Below are positions 1 to 11,094 of a stretch of DNA of 64,000 nt, piece after piece. The translations under genes were made by a program, and so were the position numbers. The stretch's first letter is position 1. The number at the start of each line of letters is the position of its first letter. The notes below the pieces were generated by a model that was given only the letters and a program-made list of their open reading frames with translations, had not been told where the DNA came from and searched no databases. Source of the DNA: Obelidium mucronatum (lineage: Eukaryota > Chytridiomycota > Chytridiomycetes > Chytridiales > Chytriomycetaceae); the NCBI GenBank assembly GCA_025765595.1, contig JAIVFH010000020.1, forward strand, positions 124,001 through 188,000, given 5' to 3'.

Positions 1-1
1 C

Positions 2-1905
2 TCGTTTGGCCAAGTATTCAAGGTGAGAAGGCCAACCCCATTAAAAAGCATACAGCAAGGACCTGACAACCCCACCTTTTCTTTCGAATACCAACAACCA
101 AAAAAAAGGGAATCGATATTAAAACTTCAGAACCCGTCGCGATTAAAATCATTGATTTGGATGGTACGTTTGTTCCCCAACTGGCCACCCAACCACCACT
201 CGTTGGACTCTTCAATTCAAACTTCCCATTTAAAAAATTAGCGGCGGAAGACGAACTTGAAGATATTCAACAAGAAATCAATATCCTCAAACAACTGAAA
301 TCTGATTACATTACGAAATTACATGGGAGTTACATCAAAGGTTCGAGTCTTTGGATTGTAATGGATTATTGTGGAGGCGGGTCGTGTCTGGATTTGGTAA
401 GACCCTTCTTTTCTTTATTAATTATGAGTGTTTATATGCTTCTTTTTTTCCAAGATGCGGTCTGGACCGTTGGAAGAAGGGTTTATTGCAACAATTTTGA
501 GGGAGTTGTTGAAGGGGTTGGAATATTTACATTCGGAAAACAAACTGCATCGAGATATAAAAGGTAGCGAGAGTGTGTGCTTGTGTATACATTGTTGCTG
601 TGCTGACAAAAGAACATGGGAAACATCATCTAACCACAGCTGCAAATGTACTTGTCTGTTCCGACGGAGCCGTCAAAATAGCCGATTTTGGTGTTTCCGG
701 GCAGATATCAGCAACAATGACAATCAAGAAGATGAACACGTTTGTTGGATCTCCGTTCTGGATGGCCCCCGAAGTGATTGAGCAGAATATAGGCTACGAC
801 AAAAAGGTTGAAGATTTGCGCATCAAATTGAGGACACCGGGACGAAAGCGAGAGAGAGAGGCTAACAACGCTGTTTTTATTATTTCTATCAGGCAGATAT
901 TTGGAGTCTTGGAATCACGGCTTTAGAACTCGCCAATGGCCATCCGCCGTATTCAGATTTACCTGTTCCAAAGGCGCTGTTTTTGATTCCTCGAAATGAA
1001 CCACCAAGACTAGAAGGCGGGAACTTTTCGCGAGGATTCAGGGAATTTGTGTCTCTGTGTTTACAAAGGGATCCACACAATGTATAGTCTTTTTTAGTTT
1101 GTCAAGGCTGTAAATGAAAACAGGGTTTCTTAAACACTCCTTACCATACAGCGTCCTCATGCATCCGAATTGCTAAAGCATCGATTCATTAAAGCAGCAA
1201 GAAAACCTCAAACTTTGACTGATTTAATTGCGAAACATGAGCAGTTTTTGATTGATAATGGCGATTCTGATTCCTTATATCTGGAAATGAATGACTTGAG
1301 CATGTAAGGGAGTTTTCATTTGTTTGAAACTGAATCCAAACTATTCTTAAACTGAAAACTGTCTTCCTTGTAGCTTAAATGATGCCGATGAAGTGGAATG
1401 GGATTTCGATATTGGAACTGTTCGCCCCAAACTGCCTCCAAGACCGCCAATATCGTCATCATCATCTTTCATGTCTCCTATATCTCCGGCTTTGAGTGCT
1501 AGTACAGTGTTTGAGGATGAAGAGAACGGCAGTGATACAGTTCGGCACATTCCAAAAAGACCATTTAAGCCGCTGCCTATTTTAGACGAACGGGTTCTAC
1601 AACATTATCATCAGCAGCAAGTAGTACTACCTAAAACAGGATCATCAACATCGAATACACCAACCGCGCCGCCAACACCTCCTTCAAAAACATACTATAA
1701 TCCGCCGGGACTTCCTTCGACAAGCGTGATTAATGGATCATTTACGTCAGATCTGTTGATGGACATTGTCTTGCATGATTTGAATAAGAAGAGCGAGAAT
1801 GCCGAAGCAGTGAGGATTATCCGCCGTGCATTCCAAGAAGCAGAAGGCAAGAATCCGGGAGTTACGCACAGTTTTGTGGATGCATTGACTCGACACATTG
1901 TATGA
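2..1905 (+). CDS. Ste20-type protein kinase, germinal-centre-kinase III class (5' partial)
   Basis: Serine/threonine kinase of the MST3/MST4/STK25 class, which acts in polarity, septation and stress signalling. The window opens inside the glycine loop (SFGQVFK, 2-22). Later exons follow at 109-163 (VAIKIIDLD, catalytic Lys), 242-396 (LEDIQQEI helix with the C-helix Glu, hinge MDYCGGGS), 455-563 (HRDIK), from 642 (AANVLV, then DFGVSGQ and the activation segment [10 protein letters not shown]), then ADIWSLGIT and the C-lobe to about 1300. The introns are short GT-AG. The tail from 1380 (acidic stretch, Pro/Ser-rich linker) ends in a helical C-terminus and TGA at 1903-1905. The LEDIQQEI segment and the placement of the kinase domain near the N-terminus favour GCKIII over PAK or Hippo kinases. 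The first codons lie outside the window. Confidence 0.88.
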
Positions 1906-2038
1906 GGAAACTATACAGTAGCACAAGAGAGAGAGATGTTATGAGAGGGGAAAGAGGGAGGACGCTTTTGGCATTTTTGAGTAATAAAGTGGGTGTGTTT
2001 CTTTCTTTTTTTTTTTTTTTTATAGAAATCTCTTGCCG

Positions 2039-3673
2039 ATGTCAGCCAGCAACGTAGACAGCGCCGTGGACGACGACGGATTCCAAGCCGTAGTAGGGAA
2101 GGGCAAGAAGGGACGATCGACAGCGGGACGCAAGCCGCAGGCTGACGAGACGCCATCGACATTGACATCGACAGTACAGAAACACCAAAAACACACCGCC
2201 ACGCTCGTCGCAGACACGGCAGCGTTCATCCGCGGGGTGCGGCTCGATCTCCTCGCGGACGAAGTGGTGACGGTGGACGAGGTGCTGCTGGAGGTGCGCG
2301 ACCAGGCGGCGCGCGCGAACCTGGCGCTGGCGGTGGCGCTGGCGGGCGTGAAGACGCGGCGGCCGAGCGACGAAAGCATCGCGGCGGTCGCGGCGTTTGC
2401 GCGCAAAACGGGCGACTTTGGCGTGCTGAGCAGGACCGACGTGAAGGTGCTGGCGCTGGCGTGGATGCTCGAAGTCGAGAAGAACGGGCGGGCAAATGTG
2501 CGCGCTGAGCCAGTGCGGGTGCGTGTTTGGCGGTTGTTTGGTGTGTTTTCTTACTCTCTCTGCAGCCCACTCCCTTTGTCGCGAGAAAGAAGAATCAGCA
2601 ACAACAACAACAGTCAAAAGAAGACAAGAATCTGCCAATGCAGGTCGATGCTGCGCCAATTTCGATTGATTCCACTCAGAGCGAATCCATGGACAAGGAC
2701 GATACTCCCCCCACTGAACACATTCAAGAATCATCTCGAATCGATGAAGACGCAAACATTGTCTATGAAGACGAAGAAGATGATGAAGACAGAGATGTGA
2801 AACTTGCTGATTCAGCTGATTCGACCGCTACAGTAGAAGTATCAGCAAGCAATACTACTGCTTCGAAATCAGATGATGCACAAGATGAAGAACTGGATCT
2901 ATTCAATGACGGAGGAGAAGACGATGGCTGGATTACTCCAGGAAACATTGCCAAAATCAAGGCTCAACATGAACAGAAAATTCAAACTCAATTGGCTGCT
3001 CAAGGCAAGGTTTCGGTTGGTTGTATTACATCCGATTTCGCCATGCAGGTTGGTAATCTCACTGCATATTCTCTATTCTTTTTGCCTTAGTCCGTTCCTT
3101 GAACTTTCTCTTCAACAAAACAGAACGTTCTCTTGCAAATGAATCTCAAGCTCATCTCCGTTGACGGAGTCGTCATCAAAAAAGCAAAATCCTGGATCAT
3201 GCGTTGCCACGGATGTTACAAAACAACCACAGACATGACAAAAATATTTTGCCCATCCTGTGGAAACAACACATTGATGAGAACAAGTTGCAGTGTTGAC
3301 GGAAACGGTCGAATGACGTATTATTTGAAGCGCAACTACCAATACAATCTGCGAGGAACAAAGGTATAAAAAACCCCTTTTTCATATTTTTTTTGTACTC
3401 ACATATATAAATTATTTATAGTATTCTATTCCTACACCTAAAGGTGGACATGCAGGAAAGACGGGTGGAGACATGATTCTACGTGAAGATCAAAAAGAGT
3501 TTCAAGCTGCAGTTCGTTCGCAGAGGATTGCGCAAAAGAAGGCAGATTACTTGGACGTTGACTATGTACATTTTGCTGAGACAAACAGTCGAGGTGGCGG
3601 TGGGTTCGGGGGACCTGTTGTTGGACACGGGAAAAAGAATCCGAATTCAGGCAAGGGACGTCGTCGGAAGTGA
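2039..3673 (+). CDS. NOB1: Pre-rRNA endonuclease NOB1 (20S pre-rRNA site D cleavage)
   Basis: NOB1 is the PIN-domain nuclease that makes the 3' end of 18S rRNA in late cytoplasmic pre-40S particles. ATG is at 2039. The PIN domain begins near residue 60 with the acidic active-site motif VADTAAFIRG and continues to SRTDVKVLALAWMLE. An acidic low-complexity linker follows (about 2700-2960). The C-terminal zinc ribbon is clear: a CHGC pair and a CPSC pair about 3210-3265, then the conserved YYLKRNYQYNLRGTKYS run split by an intron at about 3364-3420, then PKGGHAGKTGGDMILREDQ. The first exon is extremely GC-rich (about 70% or more) while downstream exons are near 45%. The stop is TGA at 3671-3673. 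Confidence 0.93.
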
Positions 3674-4423
3674 AAATGTCTGGAAGGGGGTGACATTGTT
3701 GATCGCATTAATAACAAACTTGAAGTCTCCAACAAACAAAACTCTCCACCGTTGGATACATAATATTATAGCGCTCAAAATTGGATACACTCGAAAGTTC
3801 CAGAGACAGTTTTGGAAACAGGCCAAGCCCTTTCCACTACAATACACCTGCTGTAATGACGTGAAATGTGGGTGCTCATGTCAGCTGGACACCCAATGTT
3901 TTTGTTCTAGGATACACAAGAAACGAAAACCTTGGAAAAACGCGCAAGATGGGGATTTTCTTCACAGCCAACCGCGGACTTCCAACAGCTGATTCCAAAT
4001 TGCGTGCTATGCTCCCGCCAAAATTAAAAACCAAAACCAGCAGCAAGAGTTGGGTATTCCTTTCCGGATGTCACCCTAGTTGTTCCTGAGTGACATTTAT
4101 AATGCTGACACAATTGGGATTGGACTGCTCAACACACCCATCTAGTTCAAGATAAGCGGCGCGAAATTTCGACCAAAGAAATAGAGGAGTCCGAGTCGCT
4201 TTGAATAGCAGCACTATTACCGACAAGTGGAAACAAAAAACAAGATCAGTCATCCAGCACAGCCACCAAAACAGAGTCCTAGGCATGGGGACTCTTCCTT
4301 AGAAAAATCGCGGTAATCAACACCCAAAGCTCCTCCGAGCCCTTCAGCTCGAATTTGTGAAAAACATACAGTTCTAACTAGCGACTTTTTTTACTTCTTT
4401 TGGTTTCAACACACAAGCTACAT
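3674..4423. other. Gene-free stretch between NOB1 and the Sel1 remnant
   Basis: About 750 bp without a recognisable gene. Short open frames exist on both strands but show no familiar motif, no intron pattern and no codon bias. The last part may contain further, unrecognisable debris of the neighbouring Sel1 gene. Confidence 0.5.
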
Positions 4424-4689
4424 TTACCCGATAGTTGCATTTTTGGCGACTCCTTTTCCATTCTCGTACATGTAAGCCTATTTTGCGCAAATCAAGCTAA
4501 TTGATTTTTCGCAAACACGTTTCCTTGTTTGGCAGCAAGGGTGTACCATTTCAAAGCTTTGGAATAGTCTTGGACAACTCCTACGCCGTCCTCGTACATG
4601 AAACCCAACCTGGATTGCGCTTCTGCATCTCCTTGGTTGGCGGCGAGAGTAAACCATTCCACAGCTTGGGAATAGTCCTGAGTGACTCC
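4424..4689 (-). pseudogene. Decayed 3' extension of the kinase-Sel1 gene
   Basis: Read on the minus strand directly past the TAG of the kinase-Sel1 gene, the same frame continues for two more good Sel1 repeats (GVTQDYSQAVEWFTLAANQG, then GVVQDYSKALKWYTLAAKQG) to a TGA at 4494-4492. Beyond that a third repeat is visible only after a frame change (AQNRL, then MYENGKGVAKN) and ends at TAA 4426-4424. This is coding sequence that has lost its reading frame recently enough for each repeat to be readable. Confidence 0.75.
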
Positions 4690-6285
4690 CTAGCCATCTC
4701 GATACATTGTTCCTAACTCGGTTTGCGCATACACATCTCCTTGGTTGGCAGCGAGAGTAAACAATTCAACTGCCTTGGGGTTGTTGCAGGCAACTCCCTC
4801 GCCATCTCGATACATTCTTCCCAACTTGAACTGCCCGTTTGCGTGTCCTTGGTTGGCAGCAAGAGTGTACCATTCCACCGCTTTGGTATAGTCTTTGACA
4901 ACTCCTTGGCCGTATTGGTAACTGTATCCCAACGCGGTTTGGGCATCTGCATCTCCTTGGTTGGCGGCAAGAGTGTACAATTCAACTGCCTTGGGGTAGC
5001 TTTTGTTAACCCCAATCCCATAATAATACATGACCCCCAAGTTGTACTGCGCTTTTGCATTCCCCTGATTGGCAGCTTTCGATAGTAATTGAACAGCTTT
5101 GGAATAGTCTTGCGGAACTTTGGTACCATGCTTATACATCAATCCCAGCCTAACTTGCTCAGCTGGATCATCTTCACTGCCCTCTGACAGCGTAGATGTT
5201 TCAACGATAGGAGTATCAGTCTTATCTTTGGAGACTGGAGACGTTCTTGCAGTGACATTGGGTGGAGCTGGGATTGACTCAGACAGCGAGGAAGATCGGG
5301 GTCCAATGCTTGGTGAATCCGAGTGTTCCAAGATGGTCTTGACAATCTCTTCAAAGGACGGTCTTTTGATTGGGTCTTGGTCCCAGCAAGCTTGAATCAA
5401 CGACCACTCCCAAGAATCCCCAGGGATTTGGTCTGGTTGGCTTTCAGGTCGTTCACCGTCTTGAACCCATGCTGGAATTCTGTTAACAAAATACGCATCG
5501 TCAAATGGTTGAAACCCTGAAAGAATCTCGTAGACAGTCATGGCATAGGAGAAGACATCGTAAGCCGGGTGAGCCACATACTCTTGGGCAAACGATTCGG
5601 GTGGAGAGTATCGCATTGTCCCATGCGATTGACGAGAGAAAGAATGGGAAGCAACGAGACAACGAGAGAGGCCAAAGTCGGTGATCTTTACAACACCATC
5701 ATAACCTATAACGATGAGAGAAATCGTGTCAACAGTGTCAAAATAGATTCACCCGCATCTCAGTAGCATTACATACCAAGCAACACATTACGTGGGTTCA
5801 AGTCGGCATGAATAACAGGATTCTTTTGCGCATGGAGATACTTGAATGCCTGGGCAATCTGCAGGATCCAACGCATCTTGACCTCCTTGGATACTGGCTC
5901 CTCGCCGTTTGCACAGTAAAGGCGACTATGTAGACTTGTTTCGGCTCGTTCAACGATCAGCGTTGGATTGCCGTGTTCGTCGACACTCACTCCATACAGC
6001 AAAGTGATATTGGGATGCTTCAAGGTGTGCCAGAGAGTAGCCTCGCTTTTCGCCATCTGGACGGCTTTGGGATTATCCAGTCCCGTGATGGTCTTGATTG
6101 CGACAGGGATGGTTCCGTAGTAGCCAGAGTAAACCTCCCCGAACCCTCCTTTTCCAAGCGGCTCAGCCTTCTTGATTGTGACTTCAGTGGCCGGAATGAA
6201 CCACACGCTATCTTCATACGCATTGCCCACTGTGTATGCAGATGAAATCGTGAGAAGATAGTGAAGCAATGGGCAGACACTCACT
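4690..6285 (-). CDS. TKL-like protein kinase with C-terminal Sel1 repeats
   Basis: Kinase domain followed by tandem Sel1 (TPR-like) repeats, an architecture expanded in early-diverging fungi and presumably a signalling scaffold. No ATG precedes the kinase domain in the open frame. The best start is an ATG split by an intron: A at 6285, intron 6284-6230 (GTGAGT...ACAG), TG at 6229-6228, giving MGNAYEDSVWF. Motifs: glycine loop GKGGFGEV, VAIK, then HADLNPRN where HRDLKxxN is usual. An intron (5776-5706) precedes KITDFGLSR, then HGTMRYSPPE. After a Ser-rich linker come at least four Sel1 repeats (LGxMYxxGxGVxxDYxKAVExYTLAANQGxAxAQ). TAG at 4692-4690 falls inside a repeat and truncates the array. 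Known facts are the family assignments; substrate and pathway cannot be told. Confidence 0.8.
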
Positions 6286-6553
6286 CTTCTATCCTAGTTC
6301 AAGAAAAAGCAGGTGCCAATTTTCGTTGGACTTTCAGCCACGGCGCCGTTGTAAAATGTTAATTGAGTTCATTCGTCAAGCTGATATAGTGTTGCAAACT
6401 ATTCCCAAACGATTCTCTTTGTGTGGTGGTTTTGTTGACACCGATTGCAAAAGTGTGAGAATAAAAGAAGTGCTGAAAGGGAACCCGGATCTACCTTTAA
6501 GTAACTTCAGGCACAGAGGAAGTGATTTCGAGGGTAGAAGTGTTTTGCTCAAA

Positions 6554-7986
6554 ATGGCCAAATGCCCGATTTGCCGGTCGAACCGCTTCCGCCGCGACCA
6601 AGGCACCGGACTGCGCTTCTGCGCGAACGGCCATCAGCAGCGAACTGCAAGGCAGATTGAGGTTTGTCTTTGCGCAAAGGCGCTTCTCTAACTGACAGTT
6701 GACGTTTAGGTTGGAGACGATGAGATGATTGGCGGCGGCAGACAGCGCAAGTTCCGACGGGCGAGACGGGCAAAGAAAGTCGTGTTTGCAAAAGGCTTTC
6801 GGTTTTGTTGTTTTCTTCTTGTTTCTTTGGTTTATTCAAGCTGTACTGACTCACATTCTAGCGGCGCTACGACTCTTTTCCTCTTTGAAGCCTTCCAGCT
6901 GATGCTCAAAGCACAAGTGCAAGCCGTTATAGATGTTTGTGGACTTCCTCCGCTGCTTGAGGTAACATGACATGAACTGCCAAGTTTGTTCTCAACATAT
7001 ACCCCAAGGCAACTGTGCGCGATCTTTGGCTCATGTACGTATCGAAACAGGGTATTAAGACATCAAAAGCAATGAAGGCGAAACTAGCAGCAGATAAACG
7101 CAAAAGAGGAAGCGGAGGCGCAAGGAATAAGACCGCTGCAGCAGAAGGGCCAGTTGTGAATTCCATTTTGTCTCCATCCTATCAGCTTGTGTTTTTATAT
7201 CTGGGATGTTTACAACTGCATTTGCCTGTTTTATTGGCGGATGTAATCAAGTATGAGCCTAATTTTTCTGCGAAATGGTGTATTCTGTTAAGTAACACTT
7301 GTTTCTCAAGATGGGCGGACGCTGGACAGATTCCATACATCAACGCCCTCGACAACCTTCCACCCGAATTCCTACTCCACGTATCCCGAAACTCACTCGC
7401 ACTCAAACTCTTCCGAAAATCCCCCGTCCCAACAATGACAACCCTTCGAAAACGAACGCAAGCACTCATGAATCTGTACCAAACAATGGGAATCGTATTC
7501 CCAGAAATCAACAGCCCTCTGATTTTACTTCGCCTTGTGAAGGTTTTTAAAATCCCGCCTGAATTGTATATCTGTTCTGAAATTGTGAGGATGGTGATTG
7601 GTTATGTGGAGGGAGGTTCTATTCATTCCAACTCGAATAATAAGGCGCGGCCAGAGATTTTGGTGGTCGCGTACTTGATTGTTGCGATGAACATGTGTTA
7701 TTCTATGGATCAGCATAAGAGGTGGGACTGTTGTTTGTTTTTCTGTGAGGAGGACGAGTACTAATTTTCAAAACTGATAATCAGACACATATTCATATCG
7801 TGGATCACGAATTTACCAGCGCTAGATTCACTCATGGACAATATTAAGCTGCAACTCCATAAAGAACGTGCTCAAGCAATGAACAAGCGAACGATATCTG
7901 ATTTGGATTCAGAGTTCCGAGGATATGTCGATGATTTTGCGGTTTATTGTAGGGATTATTTGTTTGATAAACCGCGTTTGAGTTGA
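6554..7986 (+). CDS. RRN7: RNA polymerase I initiation factor Rrn7/TAF1B-like
   Basis: TFIIB-related subunit of the Pol I core factor / SL1, which recruits Pol I to the rDNA promoter. The protein starts at 6554 with a zinc ribbon (CPICRSNRFRRD...LRFCANGHQQ). The reader/linker follows, then a cyclin-like region: SFPLFEAFQLMLKAQ, VRDLWLMYVSKQGI, YQLVFLYLGCLQL, GQIPYINALDNLPPE and the second fold PEILVVAYLIVAMNMCY. Short introns fall near 6661-6710, 6780-6862, 6963-7010, 7240-7310 and 7720-7785. TGA is at 7984-7986. Zinc ribbon plus the IPYINALDNLPPE region distinguish it from TFIIB and Brf1. It is divergent from the kinase-Sel1 gene, with about 270 bp between the starts. Confidence 0.85.
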
Positions 7987-8027
7987 GTGTTATTTCCGTC
8001 TTCTTTTTTCCCACTTTTTGAGCAAAA

Positions 8028-8462
8028 ATGTTTAAAAGAACTTATTTAGATGCACATAAATGGGGATTCCAGAAAATTGTGGAGGGGTTAGAAGAGCCAA
8101 ATGGTAGTAGCCTGTCTTCTTCTACTCGCCAAGAGACGTTCCAAAAACCTCGTTTACGACATCAATTGGAAAAGTGCATAGATGATCCACAGACGCAATA
8201 CAGCACTAAACTGCCCAAAATTCCTACGTCAGACGCTACTGCTGCTGATGGAGGGCAAGGTGGGCCGTTTCGAATTCAAAGTATAGCAGATTTGAATGAT
8301 GTGATGGGAGAAGTAGATGCCCACTATGCAACGCTGATTGAATTTGGATCGAGAGTTTTGATTGTGGATGGAAAGCTTGTATTGAAAGCGGTTGGGGCTG
8401 TTGAAAAGGGGCTTGCGCGGTTGGTTGACTTGTTTGAGCTACAGAACCAGATGCAAGAATGA
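8028..8462 (+). CDS. Hypothetical protein, about 144 aa
   Basis: Single-exon frame starting with ATG at 8028, only 41 bp after the RRN7 stop, ending at TGA 8460-8462. The N-terminal half is polar with a Ser run. The C-terminal half (from IQSIADLNDVMGEVDAHYA) is amphipathic and helical, ending in LVDLFELQNQMQE, and could form a small helical bundle. No recognised family. It could be a separate small gene or an unrecognised 3' cistron; nothing suggests it belongs to RRN7. Confidence 0.5.
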   Translation: MFKRTYLDAHKWGFQKIVEGLEEPNGSSLSSSTRQETFQKPRLRHQLEKCIDDPQTQYSTKLPKIPTSDATAADGGQGGPFRIQSIADLNDVMGEVDAHYATLIEFGSRVLIVDGKLVLKAVGAVEKGLARLVDLFELQNQMQE

Positions 8463-8528
8463 GGATTCTTTTTTTTAAGAAAGCTGTAAACTTCTACATC
8501 TTGTTATTGTTTGTCCGAGATTTTACAA

Positions 8529-11045
8529 ATGCTCGCTAACTCGAAATCCGCCAAACGGACTTTATCTTGCACCGACGGCTCTGCGCCCGCGCCAAAAAAA
8601 GCAAAACCTGGACTGAGTCTTGCGCAACTTCGGGTACGGAGCCTCTCTTGCGCCTCGTCACTGGTTTAAACATTGCTTGCAGGAGAAACATCGGTTGCAA
8701 CGACAGCAGCCTGAATCTAAAGAACAAACTCCTGTTGCTGAACCACTGAAACAAGATTCTGCGCCTATTCCAAAACCAATGCCGAAACTCATCAGCAGTC
8801 TGAAAGAAGCAACCCAACAACCTCCAACAAAAGTTCCTGCCGCCCTTCCTCCTCGACCATTGAATAACCCTTTCGGATCACGAGAATCATTAAAGTCATC
8901 GAATAATAATGCATCGAAAAATCCGTTCGGTGTTCTCAAAGCGATTGAATCGTCATCTGGTGGTTCATTTCCAACTGCAACGCGTTCCATGCTACGATAC
9001 AACTCTTCGCCAAATATTTTGCAAACTTCGGCCTGGAGGCAAAGAGAGCCTTTGGTTTCTAGGACGAATTCCCGTATCGTTGATGAGTTGCCAGAAGAGG
9101 AGGAGGATGATGATGAGGATCAAGACCACATGTCCGATTTGGAACCGTCACTTGATAATGAGGATATTGCCGCATTTAGAATGGCTTGTTCCATGGAAGA
9201 TAACCATTATCTGAGTGGCGCTGCGAGTTCCAAAATGCCGTGTCTGGAACTGTTAGAAACGTCCAATCCGTCTCCCGAAACGACGACAACGAAGATAACG
9301 ACTACCACAACGGCTCACAAACCTCGTCTCTTTTCAATTCTAGTAGAAAAAAAGACGGCGGCTTTTGAGAAGGCAACTTTTACATCTTGCAATGATGCCT
9401 TCAAGATTCCACCAAAGAGAATTATTCCAGATACATTATCAGTTCCACCGACTAAGCAAAACAGCAGTGAAGTGTCAGCAGCGGCGGCAGCAGAAGCAGC
9501 GAGTCATGTGTTGGTAAATACGCGACCAAAACTTGGTGGCGAGGTTTGCTCATTCCAAACGACATTTTCTATTAAGAAAAAGTCAGATTTCACCATAGAT
9601 TACGACATGAGTTCAGAGGAACTTGGGAATCATATCGCAGATTATTCGATGAAGACTGGACTGACGTTGATATCTGGAGAGTCTCAGCCATGGTTCTACG
9701 AACGGACTGAAGCCGAAAAGTACAGCACTCTTCAAAATTATATCCAAAAGATTCCATTGCATAGCCTTGTAGGCACTCCGTTTTTATAACCATTTACGTT
9801 GATGGTGACTGATCTCACCAAATTTCCCAGACACCGAAACAACAGTTTGACCACTGCTTAATGACTTACATTTATCCAAACGGCCCAAAAGCACCCACAC
9901 ATGTTGGATTAATGACTCGGGTCCTTGCCATCAAACCTGGAACTATTTTGAAGCCTTTTGAGCAGAGCGAGTTGAACTTTTACTTGGCAAAAGAAGAGGA
10001 ATGGTAAACGTATTTCTCTTTTTGAAATGTGTTAAGCGTTTGCATTCAAGGCGTCAGTCATTCAAATCAGTGTTTTCTTCATTGGAAGCCCATCAAGCTG
10101 ACTACTTTTATTACATGAATTCTGAATTCACTATCTTGTTTCAAGGACCTGGAGGCTCTTGTAGTCGAGACTTCTATGCCGTTCTGACTAAAGCGAGTCC
10201 AGGATTGAGGAACGTTCTTCAAACAAATGGAATTCCTTTTGAAGCTGTCGTTCCACCTGGAAAAGTTAAAAAAACGTACTCTCCAGTTGAAAACACAAAT
10301 GAAGATGAGAGGAGAGAAGCAAGAGATGAGTTGAAGGAAATGGAGGTCTTGCAACCTGGAAGGACGTGAGCCACCACCTTTCTTTCAGAATGATAATCTC
10401 CCTAAAAAAATTCTCTACAGTATTGCCAAATCAGATAATAATCGGGCCCCAATACCTTTGATATTTCGTGGCTTGGAGTCCCTCTTAAAGCTGCGGGACT
10501 ATCTTCTTCGATGGGTTGAACAGAGAATTGAGAAGCGGGCCTTGAACCAACCCGTCTTGGTTTCTCCGTCTCCGTTTTTGAATGCTTCCGTGAAGTTGGC
10601 AGAGGTACTCTTTGGTTTGGAAATTCATGATTAACTCACTCAGCCTCCCCCACCCACGTTGCCACAGATTGTTAAAATTGAACAAATCGAGTCCACAGAT
10701 GCATGGCAATCTTGGAATCAAACTGCATCCCAAAAAGTAAACCTGCGTGCGACGAATACCAACACAACTACTATGACCTACAAACTTCGCATCATGGGAT
10801 TTCTCCTACCAAAATCTATTGCCCGCATGAAAGACCTCATTTTTGAGCAATCGTCGCGAGCCTGTCAAGTGCGCGTTTTGATGGACGTCGACGAACGAAC
10901 GGTTGGTTTGAATTTGGAAGACGGTAGTTGGTTTGAGGATGCTTGCGACGGAAAGGAACAAGATAAACAAAAGAGAATGGTGGATTTGAGGGATTGTGGA
11001 AAGACTGTCAAAACAATGGAATTGTCAAATGGTGTCTGGTTGTGA
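8529..11045 (+). CDS. DONSON: DONSON homologue (replisome / CMG helicase assembly and fork protection)
   Basis: In animals DONSON helps load GINS onto MCM to form CMG and protects stalled forks. ATG at 8529 opens a short first exon (MLANSKSAKRTL...) joined by an intron (GTACGG...TTGCAG) to a long disordered, Ser/Pro-rich and acidic region (to about 9500). The conserved core follows: SDFTIDYDMSSEELGNHIA, WFYERTEAEK, a block before 10000, RQSFKSVFSSLEAHQADYFY, NSEFTILFQGPGG, DFYAVLTKASPGLRNVLQ, NGIPFEAV, PLIFRGLESLLKLRDYLL, then MGFLLPKSIARMKDLI near the end. These match the order of DONSON blocks (FTVLF, GLRexxxxxGIEF, the IMPHSLHSL-like motif). TGA at 11043-11045. DONSON is absent from the model yeasts. 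Confidence 0.8.
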
Positions 11046-11094
11046 TTTATTGAACATCAATAAAAGATATAACTACATTTTATTCTTCAAACAA

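Noticed and set aside
4690..4692. Reassigned TAG codon
   Set aside because: TAG is the normal terminator of LSM6, CFT1, OTC1 and OTC2 in the same window, so the code is standard.
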